64,000 bases of DNA, taken from NCBI RefSeq assembly GCF_037038585.1, contig NC_092559.1, forward strand, positions 10,216,488 to 10,280,487, in the 5' to 3' direction. Shown here piece by piece: positions 50,299-62,028 of the stretch. The position numbers and the translations under genes are program-made. Numbering within the stretch: position 1 is the first letter of the stretch; every line of letters starts with the position of its first letter. The notes beneath the pieces are model-generated. The model had not been told where the DNA came from, ran no database searches, and saw only the letters and a program-made list of their open reading frames with translations. The DNA is from Patagioenas fasciata. Its lineage: Eukaryota; Chordata; Aves; Columbiformes; Columbidae.

Positions 50299-50636
50299 TG
50301 TCACGGCTGAGACGGACAAACGACATAGACCAAGTTCTTCCAGGATGAAAGTAGTAGATGCCATTTATTGCCACAAGTGCATTTTTATACAGTTTTACCA
50401 ATTCATGTGTCTCTTCACTATTGTTTACAAGTTACAGCAGTAACATCTCATTGGCTAATTTTGCTATCATCAGTGTTACTCTTCTATCCCCTTCTCTCTC
50501 ACGGGTACATCCTTAATATCTCCGGATACTCCTTTACTCCCATCTTTCTCATGGGTAGGCCTTCATATCTTCAAGGCTAATTTCTCTTACCATGCCCTCC
50601 GTCAGGGAATCCACGTACCCACCGTAGTCCCCCACA
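50299..50636 (-). repeat. 5' LTR of the ERVK fragment
   Basis: 338 bp, TGTGGGGGAC...GCCGTGACA on the minus strand, matching the 336-bp solo copy at 54543-54878. Confidence 0.85.
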
Positions 50637-50644
50637 CTAGGGCT

Positions 50645-50928
50645 AGGATCACAGTCATGACAGGCAGGGTCCTCTTCAGATGCCGGTCACCTGTTCTGTC
50701 TGCCCCTCCTTGCAGGTACACCCCTCTCATTTATGGAACGTGCAAAAATTATCAGCAACCTTGGCTGGACCTCTTCTGCATACCATTGTTACCATTATCA
50801 GGTCTGGAGCAAACAGTGTCTGGAAAACATGCAGCCAACTTCAGAAAAGTGCAGTTACTTAGAAGAACTTAGCCAAAAGGAAAATTCACTGAAAGAGAAC
50901 TGGTCTTGGTTTAAACAAAACCAGGACA
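50645..50928 (-). repeat. ERVL LTR fragment
   Basis: The minus strand starts TGTCCTGGTTTTGTTTAAACC at 50928 and covers the U3 part of the LTR, related to 31850-32135 and to 57400-57531 / 60020-60118. Truncated by the ERVK LTR. Confidence 0.75.
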
Positions 50929-51892
50929 GAAGGCATCTGCATGTGTGAGACTATAATGTTAGCAATAGTAAAAGACTTTCTCCTGAACTGGGAAACAGGG
51001 GGTTGAGTTATTTCATTTTGTGGTCAGTCTCTACAGAAACAGTGATTTGGTAAACCAACTTTTAACTTGTATACAATATAAAGTGAAGACAGTTAGTTCA
51101 CACTTTATTTTGGTATGCATATGTGATCATGCAGTTGAGGAGGAGAAAGATCAATGAAATAGAAGTGAACGTGTTTGTAGAGATAACTAGAAAAAACTGT
51201 CACCTGCCAAAAAATGACACATAACCATTTTCTTTATTATCAGGCAAAGAGGCAATAAAAGCATTTTCTGGGAGTATTAATTTCAAATAAAAGTGGTGTG
51301 CAGAAATGAACTGGTTGTTGAGACTAGGGAAGGTGGGAAATGCTGCGTGCCTGTATGTCATTGTTTAGCCCTGGTTTTCCCAGCCAGCAGCTAGAACCAC
51401 ATGCTGCTCACTCACCCCTCCCCTGCCCCCAGTGGGATGGAGAGGAGGATTTAAAAAAAAAAAAGCAATAAAGGCAAAAAACTCGTGGGTTTAATCAGGC
51501 AGCAAGGAGAAAAGAAAGAACAAATAAGCGGTAACATAACAGCACTGGTCAAGGAACCCACAAAGACGATAGTCTCCAGCAAGTGATGAGCACAGCAGTG
51601 ACTGCAGAGGAACCACGGGAGGTTTAAACGCGGTGAACCGACGTGCACAGCAGTGGCTATGGTAAGAACTGAGGCTGGGCATGGATTGGAGAGAGGAGGG
51701 GGAGATTCCGATCCTGCCAAAAGAGTCGCAGTGAAAGTGCTGATCTCGAGAGAGGGGCTGACCCGGAAGGGGCGTTGCCAAGAGCAACCGGGGAAGATTT
51801 AAATGTCCTCCTAGGGAGCACAGGTAACCAGGTCTAGTGAACAGGGCAGAAGCAGTTCGTGCAGGCAGTTTAAGCAGGCAAGGCAAGCTCAA
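50929..51892. other. Unassigned; possible CR1 5' region toward the end
   Basis: 50929-51440 shows no motif. From ~51480 purine-rich sequence leads into CR1 ORF1 and may be the 5' untranslated part of that element. Confidence 0.35.
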
Positions 51893-51940
51893 GTGATTTA
51901 TCTCACTTGGTTGTTGTCACCCTCACAGAAGGAGCTGACT

Positions 51941-52405
51941 ATGGTATCCACTTGGGGCAAAGGTGAGTACTCTGCACTCAACAGGAAAGAGGCAGCAACT
52001 CAGACAGAGCTGCTATGGGAACATGCAGCTACCCAGATCTCAGGCTGCAGAGAATGCCAGAGCCTTTCACTGGTATGGAGTGGTAATACAGAAAACAGTT
52101 GTGTGAGGTGTGAGCAGGTGGATGACCTGCTCAGTCTGGTAGTGGAGCTGAGAGAAGAGGTGGAAAGGTTGAGAAGTATCAGGGAGCTGAAAAAGAAAAT
52201 TGACCGGTGGGATCAAGCCCTGGCTGCCCAGGGGCGGGTAAGACCACCAGCAAGAAACAAAGATCAAGGGATTCCTGTGTCCTCCCCTTGCCTGACTGAA
52301 GAAAGCAGGTCAAGGGAAAGGGATGAATGGAAGAAAGTCCACACACAGGGTGGCAGGAAAAACACCCTCCCCACCTTCCTAGGTGCTGCTGTCCAACAGG
52401 CATGA
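51941..52405 (+). pseudogene. CR1 ORF1, N-terminal part
   Basis: Start ATG at 51941 (M-V-S-T), as is common for CR1 ORF1. Contains C-R-E-C ... C-V-R-C-E, a Cys motif, followed by a coiled-coil-like segment (V-D-D-L-L-S-L-V-V-E-L-R-E-E-V-E-R-L) that would trimerise and bind RNA. The frame ends at 52405 before the esterase region, so ORF1 is broken. Confidence 0.75.
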
Positions 52406-52548
52406 GGCTCAGGATGTGGAATGCAGCAACATGAGGAATAAGGGGAAATAGCAGTGAGTTCCTGCCCCGGGGCAGAAAGAGGAGGGTTCCTACTGTGACC
52501 ACTCCACCCCTCCAGGTTCCCTTGCAAAGCAGGTATGAGGCCTTGTAA

Positions 52549-52827
52549 GTGGAACTAAACAACAACATTGAGGGAGGTGGTTCCATTAAGTTGGAGGTGC
52601 TGCAGAGGATAAGTCACCCTGCACCCTCCATTAAAACAGCTCCCACAAAGAAAAAAAGGTGGGTTGTGGTTGTAGGAGATGTCCTATATGCAGGCCCACT
52701 TCTTAGGAAAGTCTGCTGTCTCCCTGGGGCCAGGGTCAAAGATGTAAAAAGGAAACTTCCTGCCCTGGTTAGGCCCTCAGACTACTATCCATTAATAATT
52801 TTTCAGGTAGGCAGTGATGAAAACTAA
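52549..52827 (+). pseudogene. CR1 ORF1, esterase-like region
   Basis: V-V-V-V-G-D-V-L-Y occupies the G-D-S block with Val instead of Ser. C-C-L-P-G-A-R-V-K-D-V and I-I-F-Q-V-G-S-D-E follow, with S where G-x-N-D is expected. The catalytic nucleophile is lost. Confidence 0.7.
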
Positions 52828-52895
52828 AGACAATCAAGAGAGACTTCAGGGCCTTGGGATGACTGGTCAAGGTATCAGGAGCACTGTCCCAACAG

Positions 52896-53107
52896 TTGCA
52901 GGGTACAACAAGGAAAGATACAGGAAGAGACAGCAGATTAATACCTGGCTACAGGACTGGTGTCACTGACAGAATTTTGGGTTTTTTGATCATGGGCCAG
53001 CTTGCAGGGTACATCAAGGAAAGATACAGGAAGAGACAGCAGATTAATACCTGGCTACAGGACTGGTGTCACTGACAGAATTTTGGGTTTTTTGATCATG
53101 GGCCAGC
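52896..53107 (+). repeat. 106-bp tandem duplication in CR1 ORF1
   Basis: Two adjacent copies (52896-53001, 53002-53107) starting TTGCAGGGTACA, nearly identical, so the duplication is recent compared with the age of the CR1. Confidence 0.9.
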
Positions 53108-53218
53108 TTACATGGCACCTGGCCTGCAAATGACAAATGGGATGCACTTGTCTCAAAAGGGGAAAAGGATCCTGGGGCAGGAGTTAGCAGGACTTATTGA
53201 GAGGGCTTTAAACTAGAT

Positions 53219-54107
53219 TTGAAGGGGGAGGAAACCAGGTGTGGCAGAGGCAAACCCAAGGGTGACATGCCAGCATCTGAGGGTAGTGCTAATGAGGCCC
53301 TTGGGTCTGCTGACCCCGTGGAATCAATGGCTCAGCTGAACTGCATCTATATGAATGCACACAGCATGGGCAACAAACAGGAAGAACTGGAAGCCCTTGT
53401 GAGGCAGAGAAACTATGATTTAATTGACATCTCAGAAACATAGTGGGATGAGTCTCATAACAGGAGCACTGCAGTGGATGGCTATAAACTCTTCAGAAGG
53501 GGTAGGCGAGGAAGGAGAGGAGGTGGGGTAGCCATGTATGTTAGGGAGGGTTTTGATTGTCTGGAACTTGAGGAGGGTGATGATAGGGTTGAGTGTCTAT
53601 GGGTGAGAATAAAGGGGAAGGGCAACAAGGCAGACATCCTGGTGGGGGTCTCTTACAGACCAGGATAAAGAGGCAGACAAAATATTTTGCAGGCAGCTGG
53701 GAGAAGTCTCCTGATCACTAGCCCTTGTTCTTATGGGGGAGATCAACCTACCAGATGTCTGCTGGAAAAAAAACACAGCAGAGAGGAAGCAGTCTAGGAG
53801 GCTCCTGCAGTGCATGGAAGACAACTTCCTGACAGAGCTGGTTAGTGAGCCAACTAGGGAAGGAGCCCCACTGGATCTCTTGTTTGTAAATAGAGAAGGG
53901 TTCGTGGGCAACATGTTGGTTGGAGGTCACCTTAGGCACAGTGATCGTGAAATGATTGAGTTAGTTATCCTTGGAGGAGTTAGAAGGGTAGTTAGCAGAA
54001 CTGCTACTTTAGGCTTCCGAAGGGCAGACTTCGACCTCTTCAGAAGGCTGGTTGACAGAGTCCCTTGGGAGACAGTCCTGAAGGACAAAGGACTCCAGGA
54101 AGTCTGA
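53219..54107 (+). pseudogene. CR1 endonuclease, decayed
   Basis: Readable pieces: Y-M-N-A-H-S-M-G-N-K-Q, D-I-S-E-T (then a stop replacing Trp), G-V-S-Y-R-P-G, and M-G-E-I-N-L-P-D-V-C-W, in which the catalytic Asp of G-D-F-N is Glu. S-D-R-E replaces S-D-H-E. Stops and frameshifts separate the pieces. Confidence 0.8.
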
Positions 54108-54155
54108 TCTCCCTTCAAGAAGGTAATCTTAGAGGCTCAGGAGCAGATAGTCCCA

Positions 54156-54397
54156 GTGTGCTGGAAGGCAAGCCGGTGGGGAAGGAGGTCAATCTGGCTG
54201 AATAGAGAGCTGCGTCTGGAACTTAGGAATAAAAAGAGAATTTATGACCTTTGGAAGGAGGGGCGGGCCACTCAAGAGGAATACAAGAATTCTGTGAGGC
54301 TATGCAGGGAGAAAATCAGAAGGGCCAAAGCCCAACTAGAGCTAAGCCTGGCCACCACTGTGAAAGGCAACAAGAAATGTTTCTATAAATTCATTAG
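54156..54397 (+). pseudogene. CR1 linker before reverse transcriptase
   Basis: W-L-N-R-E-L-x-x-x-L-R-N-K-K and [11 protein letters not shown] typify the region between the endonuclease and reverse transcriptase domains. It is cut at 54398 by the inserted younger CR1. Confidence 0.8.
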
Positions 54398-55303
54398 GTC
54401 GGGAGAGGTTCTCCTTCACCTCTACTCTGCCTTGGTGAGACCACACGTGGAATATTGTGTCCAGTTCTGGGCCCCTCAGTTCAAGAAGGACAGGGAACTG
54501 CTGGAGAGAGTCCAGCGCAGGGCAACAAAGATGATTAAGGGATGTCACGGCTGAGATGGACAAATGACATAGACCAGTTTCTTCCAGGATGAAAGTAGAA
54601 GATACCATTTATTGCCACAAGTGCATTTTTATACAGTTTTACCAAGTCATGTGTCTCTTCACTATTGGTTACAAGGTACAGCAGTAACATCTCATTGGCT
54701 AATTTTGCTATCATCCATGTTACTCTTCTACTCCCTTCTCTCTCAAGGGTACATCCTTAACATCTCCGGATACTCCTTTACTCCCATCTTTCTCACGGGT
54801 AGGCCTTAATATCTTCAAGGCTAATTTCTGTTCCCATGCCCTCCGTCAGGGAATCCAAGGACCCACCGTAGTCCCACAAAGGGAGTGGAACATCTCCTTT
54901 ATGAGGAAAGGCTGAGGGAACTGGGTCTCTTTAGCTTGGAGAAGAGGAGACTGAGGGGTGACCTTATTAATGTTTACAGATATATAAAGGGTGAGTGTCA
55001 TGAGGGTGGACCCAGGCTCTTCTCAGTGACAACCAATGGTAAGACAAGGGGTAATGGGTTCAAACTGGAACACAAGAGGTTCCACTTAAATTTGAGAAGA
55101 AACTTCTTCACAGTGAGGGTAGCAGAACACTGGAACAGGCTGCCCAGGGAGGTTGTGGAGTCTCCTACTCTGGAGACATTCAAAACCCGCCTGGACACAT
55201 TCCTGTGTAGCTTCATGTAAGTGTTCCTGCTCCAGCAGGGGCATTGGACTAGATGATCTTTTGAGGTCCCTTCCAATTCCTAACATTCTGTGTTTCTGTG
55301 AAC
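54398..55303 (+). mobile_element. Younger CR1 3' fragment inside the old CR1
   Basis: Covers the C-terminal reverse transcriptase ([15 protein letters not shown] before, [12 protein letters not shown] after the solo LTR) and the 3' end (ACATTCTGTGTTTCTGTGA). Old CR1 coding resumes at 55304 (AACAAGAAGAGGGCTAAGG). Confidence 0.88.
54543..54878 (-). repeat. Solo ERVK LTR inside the younger CR1
   Basis: 336 bp with perfect duplication AAGGGA (54537-54542 and 54879-54884). It matches 50299-50636, TGTGGGACTACGG...GCCGTGACA on the minus strand. Confidence 0.92.
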
Positions 55304-56487
55304 AAGAAGAGGGCTAAGGAGAATCTCCATCCCCTGATGGATGCAGAGGGAAACAGTGACAGAGGATGAGTGAAAGGCTGAGGTACTAAATACCTTCTTT
55401 GCCTCAGTCTTTAACAGTCAGAACAGTTGTGCTTCAGGTACCCAGCCCCCTGAGCCAGAAGACAGGGATGGGTAGTAAGATGAAGCCCTAATAATTAAAG
55501 AGGAAATTGTTAGCGACCAGCTACACCACTTGGACACGCACAAGTCTATGGGGCCAGATGGGATACACCCAAGGGTGCTGAGGGAGCTGGTGGAGGTGAT
55601 CACTAAACCACTTTCCATTTTCGGTCAGCAATCTTGGCTAACTGAGGAGGTCCCAGTTGACTAGAAGTTGGCAAACGTGATGCCTATCTACAAGAAGGGT
55701 CGAAAGGAGGATCTGGGCAACTGGAGACCTGTCAGTCTAACCTCGGTGCCAGGGAAGGTCCTGGAGCAGATCATCCTGAGGGGCATCACATGGCACATAC
55801 AAGAGAACCATATTATCAGGTCCAGTCAACATGGGTTTATGAAAGGCAGGTCCTGTTTGACCAATCTGATCTCCTTCTATGACAAGGTGACCCAACTAGT
55901 AGATGAGGGAAAGGCTGTGAATGTTGTGTACTCAGGCTTCTGTAAGGCCTTTGACACCGTATCCCACAGCATTCTCCTGGAGAAGCTGGCCTGGATGGCC
56001 TGGATGGGTGCACTCTTTGATGGGTAAAGAACTGGTTGGAGGACCAGACCCAAAGAGCTGTTGTGAATGGAGTCAAATCCAGTTGGTGGCCAATCACAAG
56101 TGGTGTTCCCCAGGGCTTATTAATGGGGCCAGTTCTGTTTAATCTCTTTATCAGTGATCTGGATGAGGGTATTGAGTGCACCCTTGCTAAGTTTGCAGAT
56201 GACACCAGGTTGGGTGGGAGTGTTGATCTGTTGGATGGTAGGAAGGCTCTACAGAGGGATCTGGACCAGCTGGATCATTGGGCTGAGGCCAGTTTTATGA
56301 AGTTTAACAAGGCCAAGTGCCAGATCCTGCACTTGGGTCACAACAACCCCATGCAACGCTACAGTCTCGGGGAAGAGTGGCTGGAAAGCTACTTGGCAGA
56401 AAGGGATCTGGGGATGTTGATTGACAGCAGGCTGAATATAAGCCAGCAGTGTTCCCAGGTGGCCAAAAAGACCAACATCATCCTGAC
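55304..56487 (+). pseudogene. CR1 reverse transcriptase, old subfamily
   Basis: Frames 55668-56027 and 56036-56560 hold [28 protein letters not shown] and F-A-D-D-T-R-L-G. The first palm Asp is lost (S-G-F-C-K-A-F in place of L-D-F). The frame is broken near 56030. CR1 homology ends near 56487 (A-K-K-T-N-I-I-L), and no CR1 3' end follows. Confidence 0.8.
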
Positions 56488-57071
56488 TTCTCCCTGGATA
56501 GATGAACTTAGTAAATACGGGTATGGTTTTCCTGAAAGTCTGATCTTCCATGATTTTTGATCATCTGAACTTAGAGCTCTTACAGGTTGTGGAATAATTA
56601 CTGAGGGAGTAAATTACAGAAACTAATTATGAAGGATCCACTTATTGAGAAGTTATATCCACATCTTCAGCATATAAGGCAGCTGCACGGCAGGGAAGAA
56701 ATAAATCTGCTCTGTATGGTTTCACTCCCCCACCTGGCCTGCATTCTTAGATGGTAGTGCATGGGGAAGCCCAATGTACTGGCAGTTAAGAAGTATGGGG
56801 GAGTGGATTGGTGTGAAGATACTGCAGCCTGTGTAAAAAGGCAGGTACAGGAACCAGATGGTATAGCTGCTGCCAATTTTTAAGATAAGGTATAGCTGCT
56901 GTCAGTTAAAAAGAATAAATGTTCATCCAAAGTGCTAGTTACTGAGCGAAAAATTTGTCTGGTGGATGAACTTTGCTCATTATAATCTCACTACAATACC
57001 AAAACACACCTCCATCTCAAAGGATACCTACCTCCAGTGCAATTTTAAGCATGCTCAGTATCACCATTTAC
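56488..57071. other. Unassigned sequence
   Basis: Contains AAATAAATCTGC near 56700. Codon-like stretches exist in broken frames but no recognised motif. Possibly an old LTR or pol fragment. Confidence 0.3.
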
Positions 57072-57531
57072 TGCAGGGTGACAATAAACCATGGCAGATG
57101 CTCTCTGTTAACCCCCTGCCCTCCCTTCTAAGGAAAGGTAACGGGAGGAAAAGGGAGAGAGACTTACAAGTTGGAAATGTTTTAAATGCTTTACTAATAC
57201 AAAATATACAAAACCAATCTTGAATTTCCCAGGGTAGTGCAGCATTGCCCATGGTGGAGCTGGTGTGGCTCCAGCGGCTGCAGGACAGGCACCCAGAAGT
57301 CCTGGGCTGGAATCCACAGTAAACCAGAACGAGATTCAGGAATGCAAGGTCTGGAATCAGGCCTTGGATCACAGGTGTGAAAGGCAGGGTCCTCTTCAGA
57401 TGCCAGCCATGGTCGAAGAGAGCGAGACCCTTGTGATCTCCCACTTATACAGGGTGTATGACGTGTATGGGATGGAATACTCAGTTGGTCGATTTTAGTC
57501 ACCTGCCCTGTTTGCCCCTCTTTGCAAATAC
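57072..57531 (-). repeat. ERVL LTR, 3' part (split by CR1)
   Basis: Related to 31425-31900 and 24690-25150. It continues after the inserted CR1 at 60020-60118. Confidence 0.75.
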
Positions 57532-58012
57532 AGAATCACAGAATGTTAGGAACTGGAAGGGATCCCGCAAGATCATCTAGTCCAATCCCCCTGCCAGAGC
57601 AGGAACACCTAGATGAGGTTACACAGGAAGGCGTCCAGGTGGGTTTTGAATGTTTCCAGAGAAGGAGACTCCACAACCTCCCTGAGCAGCCTGTTCCAGT
57701 GCTCTGTCACCCTCACTGTGAAGAAGTTTCTTCTCAAATCTAAGTGGAACCTCTTGTGTTCCAGTTTGAACCCATTACCCCTTGTCCTATCATTGGTTGT
57801 CACCAAGAAGAGCCTGGCTCCATCCTTGTGACACTCACTCGTTGTATATTTGTAAACATTAATAAGGTCGCCCCTCAGTCTCCTCCAAGCTAAAGAGACC
57901 CCAGCTCCTTCCGCCTTTCCTTATAAGGGAGATGCTCCACTCCCTTAATCATCTTTCTGGCTCTGTGCTGGACTCTTTCAAGCAGTTCCCTGTCCTTCAT
58001 GAACTGAGGGGC

Positions 58013-58843
58013 TCAGAACTGGACACAATATTCCAGATGTGCTCTCACCAGGGCAGAGCAGAGGGGAAGGAGAACCTCTCTCAACCTACTAACCACCCCC
58101 CTTCTAATACACCCCAGGATGCTGTTGACCTTCCTGGCCACAAGGGCACAGTGCTGGCTCATGGTCATCCTGCTCTCCACCAGGACCCCCAGGTCCCTTT
58201 CCTCTACACTGTTCTCTAATCGGTCGTTCCCCAACTTATACTGGAACCTGGGATTGTTCCAACTCAGATGCAAGACTCTACACTTGCCCTTGTTATATTT
58301 CATTAAATTTTTCCCCACCCAACTCTCCAGCCTGTCCAGGTCTCTCTGGATGGCAGCACAGCCTTCTGGCGTGTCAGCTATTCCTCCCAGTTTGGTGTCA
58401 TCAGCAAACTTGCTGATAGTACACTCTAGTTCCTCAACCAAGTCATTGATTAATATATTGAATAGTACTGTTCCCAGTACTGACCCTTGAGGCACTCCAC
58501 TAGATACAGGCCTCCAGCTAGACTCCGCCCCATTGACCACGAGTCTCTGGCTTCTTTCCTTCAGCCAGTTCCCAGTCCACCTCACAACTTGATCATCCAG
58601 TCCACACTTCCTCAGTTTAGCAGCGAGGATGCTGTGGGAGACTGTGTCAAATATTTTGCTGAAATCAAGACAGACCACATCCACTGCTTTGCCATCATCT
58701 AGCCACCTCGTTATGTCCTCATAAAAGTCTATCAGGTTGGTCAAGTATGACTTTCCCTTGGTGAAGCCATGTTGACTGGCCCTAATGACTCTCTTATTCT
58801 TGATATGCCTTGAGATGGCACCAAGGATAAGTCGTTCCATCAC
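58013..58843 (-). pseudogene. CR1 reverse transcriptase, palm and thumb
   Basis: The 276-codon frame holds [29 protein letters not shown] and F-A-D-D-T-K-L-G. The catalytic Asp residues are intact. It is preceded by a deletion of about 60-75 bases that removed the N-Y-R-P-V-S-L block and shifted the frame. It ends at 58013 before the usual C-terminus. Confidence 0.85.
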
Positions 58844-60000
58844 TTTCCCAGAGATGGAGGTGAGGCTTTCCTCCAGTCCTCAGACACCTCTCCCATTTCC
58901 CAAGACTTGGCAATGATGATTGAGAGTGACCTAGCAATGACCTCAGCCACCTCCCTCAGCACCCGTGGGTGCACCCCATCTGGACCCATGGATTTATGAA
59001 TGTCCAGATTGCTTAACTGCTCCCTAACCGAGTCCTCAACAACTAAGGCAGACTCCTCCATTGTCCTGACTTCCTCTGGGGCCTCAGGGGTACGGGGCTC
59101 CGCAGGACAGCCTCCAGCAGTGTAAACAGAAACAAAGAAGGCATTCAGTAACTCTGCCTTCTCTGTATCTTCTGTCACCAGGGCACCCACCTCATTCATC
59201 AGTGGGCCTACATTGCCTTTGGTGTTAGTTTTATCTCCCATGTATTTGAAGAAGCTCTTTCTGTTGTCCTTGACTGCTCTTGTAAGGTTTAATTCTAAGG
59301 AGGCCTTAGCATTTCTTGTTGCTTCCCTACATCCTCTGACAACAGCCTTATATTCTTCCCAAGTGGCCAGCCCCTCCTTCCATGATCTGTAAACTCTTCT
59401 CTTCCACTTCAGTTTGCCCAGCAATTCCCTGTTTAACCAAGCATGTCTCCTGGCTCCCTTCCTTGACTTCCTACCTGTCAGGATGCTCTGATCTTGAGTT
59501 TGGTAGAAGCAGTTCCTGAATGCTAACCGACTATCTTGGGCCCCTTTACCTTCAAGCAGCCTTGCCCATGGGATTTCTCCTAGCAATTGTTTGAAAAGGC
59601 CAAAGTTTGCCCTGCTGAAGTCCAGGGTTGCAATTCTGCTTGCTATTCTGTTCCTGCCACATGAGATCCTGAACTCCACCATCTCATGGTTGCTGCAGCC
59701 AAGGCAGCCCTCAACCTTTACTGCTTCAACCAAACCCTCCTTGTTAGTGAGGATGAGGTCCAGTAGCACTCCTCTCCTAGTTGGCTCATCCACCATTTGC
59801 ATCAGGAAATTATCATCGATGCACTGGAGGAACCTCCTGGACTGTGGCTGGCTGGCCGAGTAGTCCTTCCAGCAAACATCAGGGTAGTTAAAATCCCCTG
59901 CAACAACCAGGACCTCTAATTGTGAGGCTGTTCTCAGCTGCCTGTAGAATGCCTCATCAACTTCCTCACCCTGATCTGGTGGCCTGTAATAGACACCCAC
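58840..60000 (-). pseudogene. CR1 endonuclease C-terminal half and linker
   Basis: The 386-codon open frame has G-V-Y-Y-R-P-P, V-A-G-D-F-N-Y-P-D-V-C-W, L-D-L-I-L-T-N-K-E-G and G-C-S-N-H-E, with the catalytic Asp/Asn of G-D-F-N kept; S-D-H is S-N-H. It then runs through the linker to D-W-R-K-A, where the deletion shifts it. The N-terminal endonuclease is absent. Confidence 0.85.
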
Positions 60001-60019
60001 AATAATATCACCCCTGCCA

Positions 60020-60118
60020 TTCCCCTCTCACAGGACATGCAAAATTTTATCACTAACCTTAGCTGCTATAGCAATAAATCTAAACCTGGGCCTCTTCTGC
60101 ATACCGTTGGTACCCTTA
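60020..60118 (-). repeat. ERVL LTR, second part
   Basis: Continues 57072-57531 after the CR1. Similar to 31935-32030 and 50727-50800. It abuts ERV gag sequence without the LTR end. Confidence 0.65.
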
Positions 60119-60120
60119 TT

Positions 60121-61540
60121 TGGTGTCAGAAGTGTGATAAGAACCCATACCTGGATTGTTCCCTGTTGTTGAATTTACTAAAAGATTATAAGGCTTGCCC
60201 GAGTCCTGAGGGTCTTAAGTGGGCCTCTGGATTCTGGTCGTGTCCAGATATTGTAACTCAGCGAATAAGGAACTTGGCAAAAGAAAATAGGTTTAAGCTC
60301 GGAAAAGGTAAAGCAATTGTGTGTGCTGTATTAGGTGCAGCATTGATAGCTGGTCAGAAAGATAAAGAAACTGACCAGGCGGTGATTAAGTCATTGCAGA
60401 CAGAATTGGCAGTAGAGTGTTCTAAGTGGCAACAAGCAGAAAAAGAGTTGGCTGATAACAAACGAATCATAGAAAATTTGCAGAACAATTAACGAGATGC
60501 CTTTTCAAGAGAAAGGCAGATAAGCTTGAAATTGGCTAATTATGAAGATTTGGAAAGTGATCCGGGGTTTTCCAACCCAGTAAAAGAAACTTCTCTTACA
60601 GCAAGGGATGTAGCTCCTCTTTACCCGTGGAGAGAATTGGAGGTTGTGTCAAAATGCGATCCTACTCCCAAGCTTCGGCCACTTGTTAAAACTGAAATTG
60701 TACATGACGGTGGGGAAGCCGAGCCCACCATTGTCACTAAAGAAATACCGTATACAGTCACTGAGCTAGTAAAGTTACAGGAAAAATATAGCAGGCTGGC
60801 TACGGAGACTGAGACGGAATACGTGTGGAGAGTTTCTCTGACTGGTGGTGGCAGAATAAGGCTTTCTGAGGAAGAATCTCGAGGATATTGGGGTCCTGGC
60901 GTATTTCTAACAGTAGAAGATGACAGGGAGCCTTGGTCCCTGACCCAGAGAGCTGTGTATTGGGCCGGTGGTTTAGACCCTTTGGAGAGGGGAGACCCAC
61001 TTGCTATTCCTACCTCTGGGGTAAGCCAGCTTACTGAGAGCATTCAGAAAGCAGCTTGTCTTCAGCTGATGCATGATAGGCATTTGGTTCCTCACCAGCC
61101 CTCTCCAATGTTGCTGTTTGCTGACCCTGACAGGATGACCCCCTTAATTAGAGGGTTACCTGACTCGTTAAAAGTCTATGCCATACAAATCCAAGATCGT
61201 CTGAGAGCCACCACAGCAGGGGGGCCTCAGGCTGGACCGGGTCTCTCTTGGGGAGAGATTGCACGGGAGTTGATTAATTATGGCCAGCGTATGGGGTTCG
61301 TCGGTAAAGACGTTAAGTCTCAAGTAGCAGTGTGCCGAACTGAAGTAGAGGCAAAATTCCCTTGCCCCCGATCTAAGAATTTTACAGGGGTAGGTTAAAG
61401 GCATCAGTGTTGGAAATTAGGTCTGGATAAAGGTATTCCCCGAGAACTGATGGATGGTTTGCCCCTCCCCAATTTACAGCTGCTTGTAAAGATGTGGAAA
61501 CCAGCAAAAACAGATCAACCAGGAAAGCTACAACATAGAA
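60121..61540 (+). pseudogene. ERV Gag with a single stop codon
   Basis: One reading frame runs from about 60037 to 61398, interrupted only by TAA at 60490-60492. The N-terminal part has C-Q-K-C and W-S-C-P-D motifs, a hydrophobic turn (V-C-A-V-L-G-A-A-L-I-A-G) and a coiled coil ending before the stop. The second part has V-T-E-L-V-K-L-Q-E-K-Y, E-T-E-Y-V-W-R-V, G-Y-W-G-P-G-V-F-L-T and M-T-P-L-I-R-G-L-P, a capsid-like region shared with 28506-28871. After 61398 a shifted frame gives C-W-K-L-G-L-D-K-G-I-P-R-E. No pol or LTR is attached. The ERV class is uncertain. Confidence 0.65.
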
Positions 61541-61544
61541 ATAA

Positions 61545-62028
61545 CCTGTGGCTATGGTTGGACAGTATGATGAGAATGCTACTAGACTGATATACCAACT
61601 GTTACTCTGATCAAGAAAATGCAGGGAATGAATTTAAGTCTTAATAGGCCATGATCCTTTTGTCATATATGTACCATTTGTCAAATTAATTCTGATATTT
61701 TTTTATCTGCAATCTATATCCTTGTAATTTGCACTAGCTGATTTTCTTAATAGCACAACTTTTGGCACGCATAAATGTAAATTTCTGCAGAACCTGCAAG
61801 TCTTTAACATCAGGTCATAGGCCATACTTGTATTTGGTCTGATCCTACATACTTGCACAGTTTTTATTGATGGTTCAGGAAAGTCTCATAAAGCTGTAGT
61901 GGTCTGGTGTGAAGATAACAATTGGCATCATTTTGTTAAAATTGTTGAAGGTTCAACCCAATTAGTGGAACTTGGCACAGTTTTGCATGCCTTAGAGTTT
62001 TTTAGGGAGGAACCTCTAAATTTGGTTC
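61545..62028 (+). repeat. Element A-family fragment, left arm of inverted structure
   Basis: Matches about 4480-4978 of element A, including RNase H residues (I-D-G-S-G-K-S-H-K-A). About 340 bases are complementary to 62040-62420. Confidence 0.85.

Larger units (their letters stand above)
49047..50636 (-). mobile_element. ERVK fragment: LTR, primer site, gag
   Basis: Minus strand: LTR (50636-50299), primer site (50296-50279), gag matrix and linker (50076-49240), capsid start (49200-49100), then a 40-base trace of the LTR end (49099-49058), showing a large internal deletion. The LTR also occurs solo at 54543-54878. Confidence 0.8.
51893..56487 (+). mobile_element. Old CR1 subfamily, almost full length, with nested insertions
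   Basis: Order on the plus strand: ORF1 (51941-52405, 52549-52827), endonuclease (53316-54107), N-terminal reverse transcriptase region (54156-54397), a younger CR1 insertion (54398-55303), and the rest of the reverse transcriptase (55304-56487). It is diverged from the other CR1 copies and has many frame breaks. Confidence 0.85.
57532..60019 (-). mobile_element. CR1 LINE inserted in an ERVL LTR
   Basis: Minus strand: begins inside the endonuclease at 60019 (5' truncated) and ends at the CR1 terminus near 57532 (ATTCTGTGATTCTG). It splits one LTR into 57072-57531 and 60020-60118. Confidence 0.9.
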
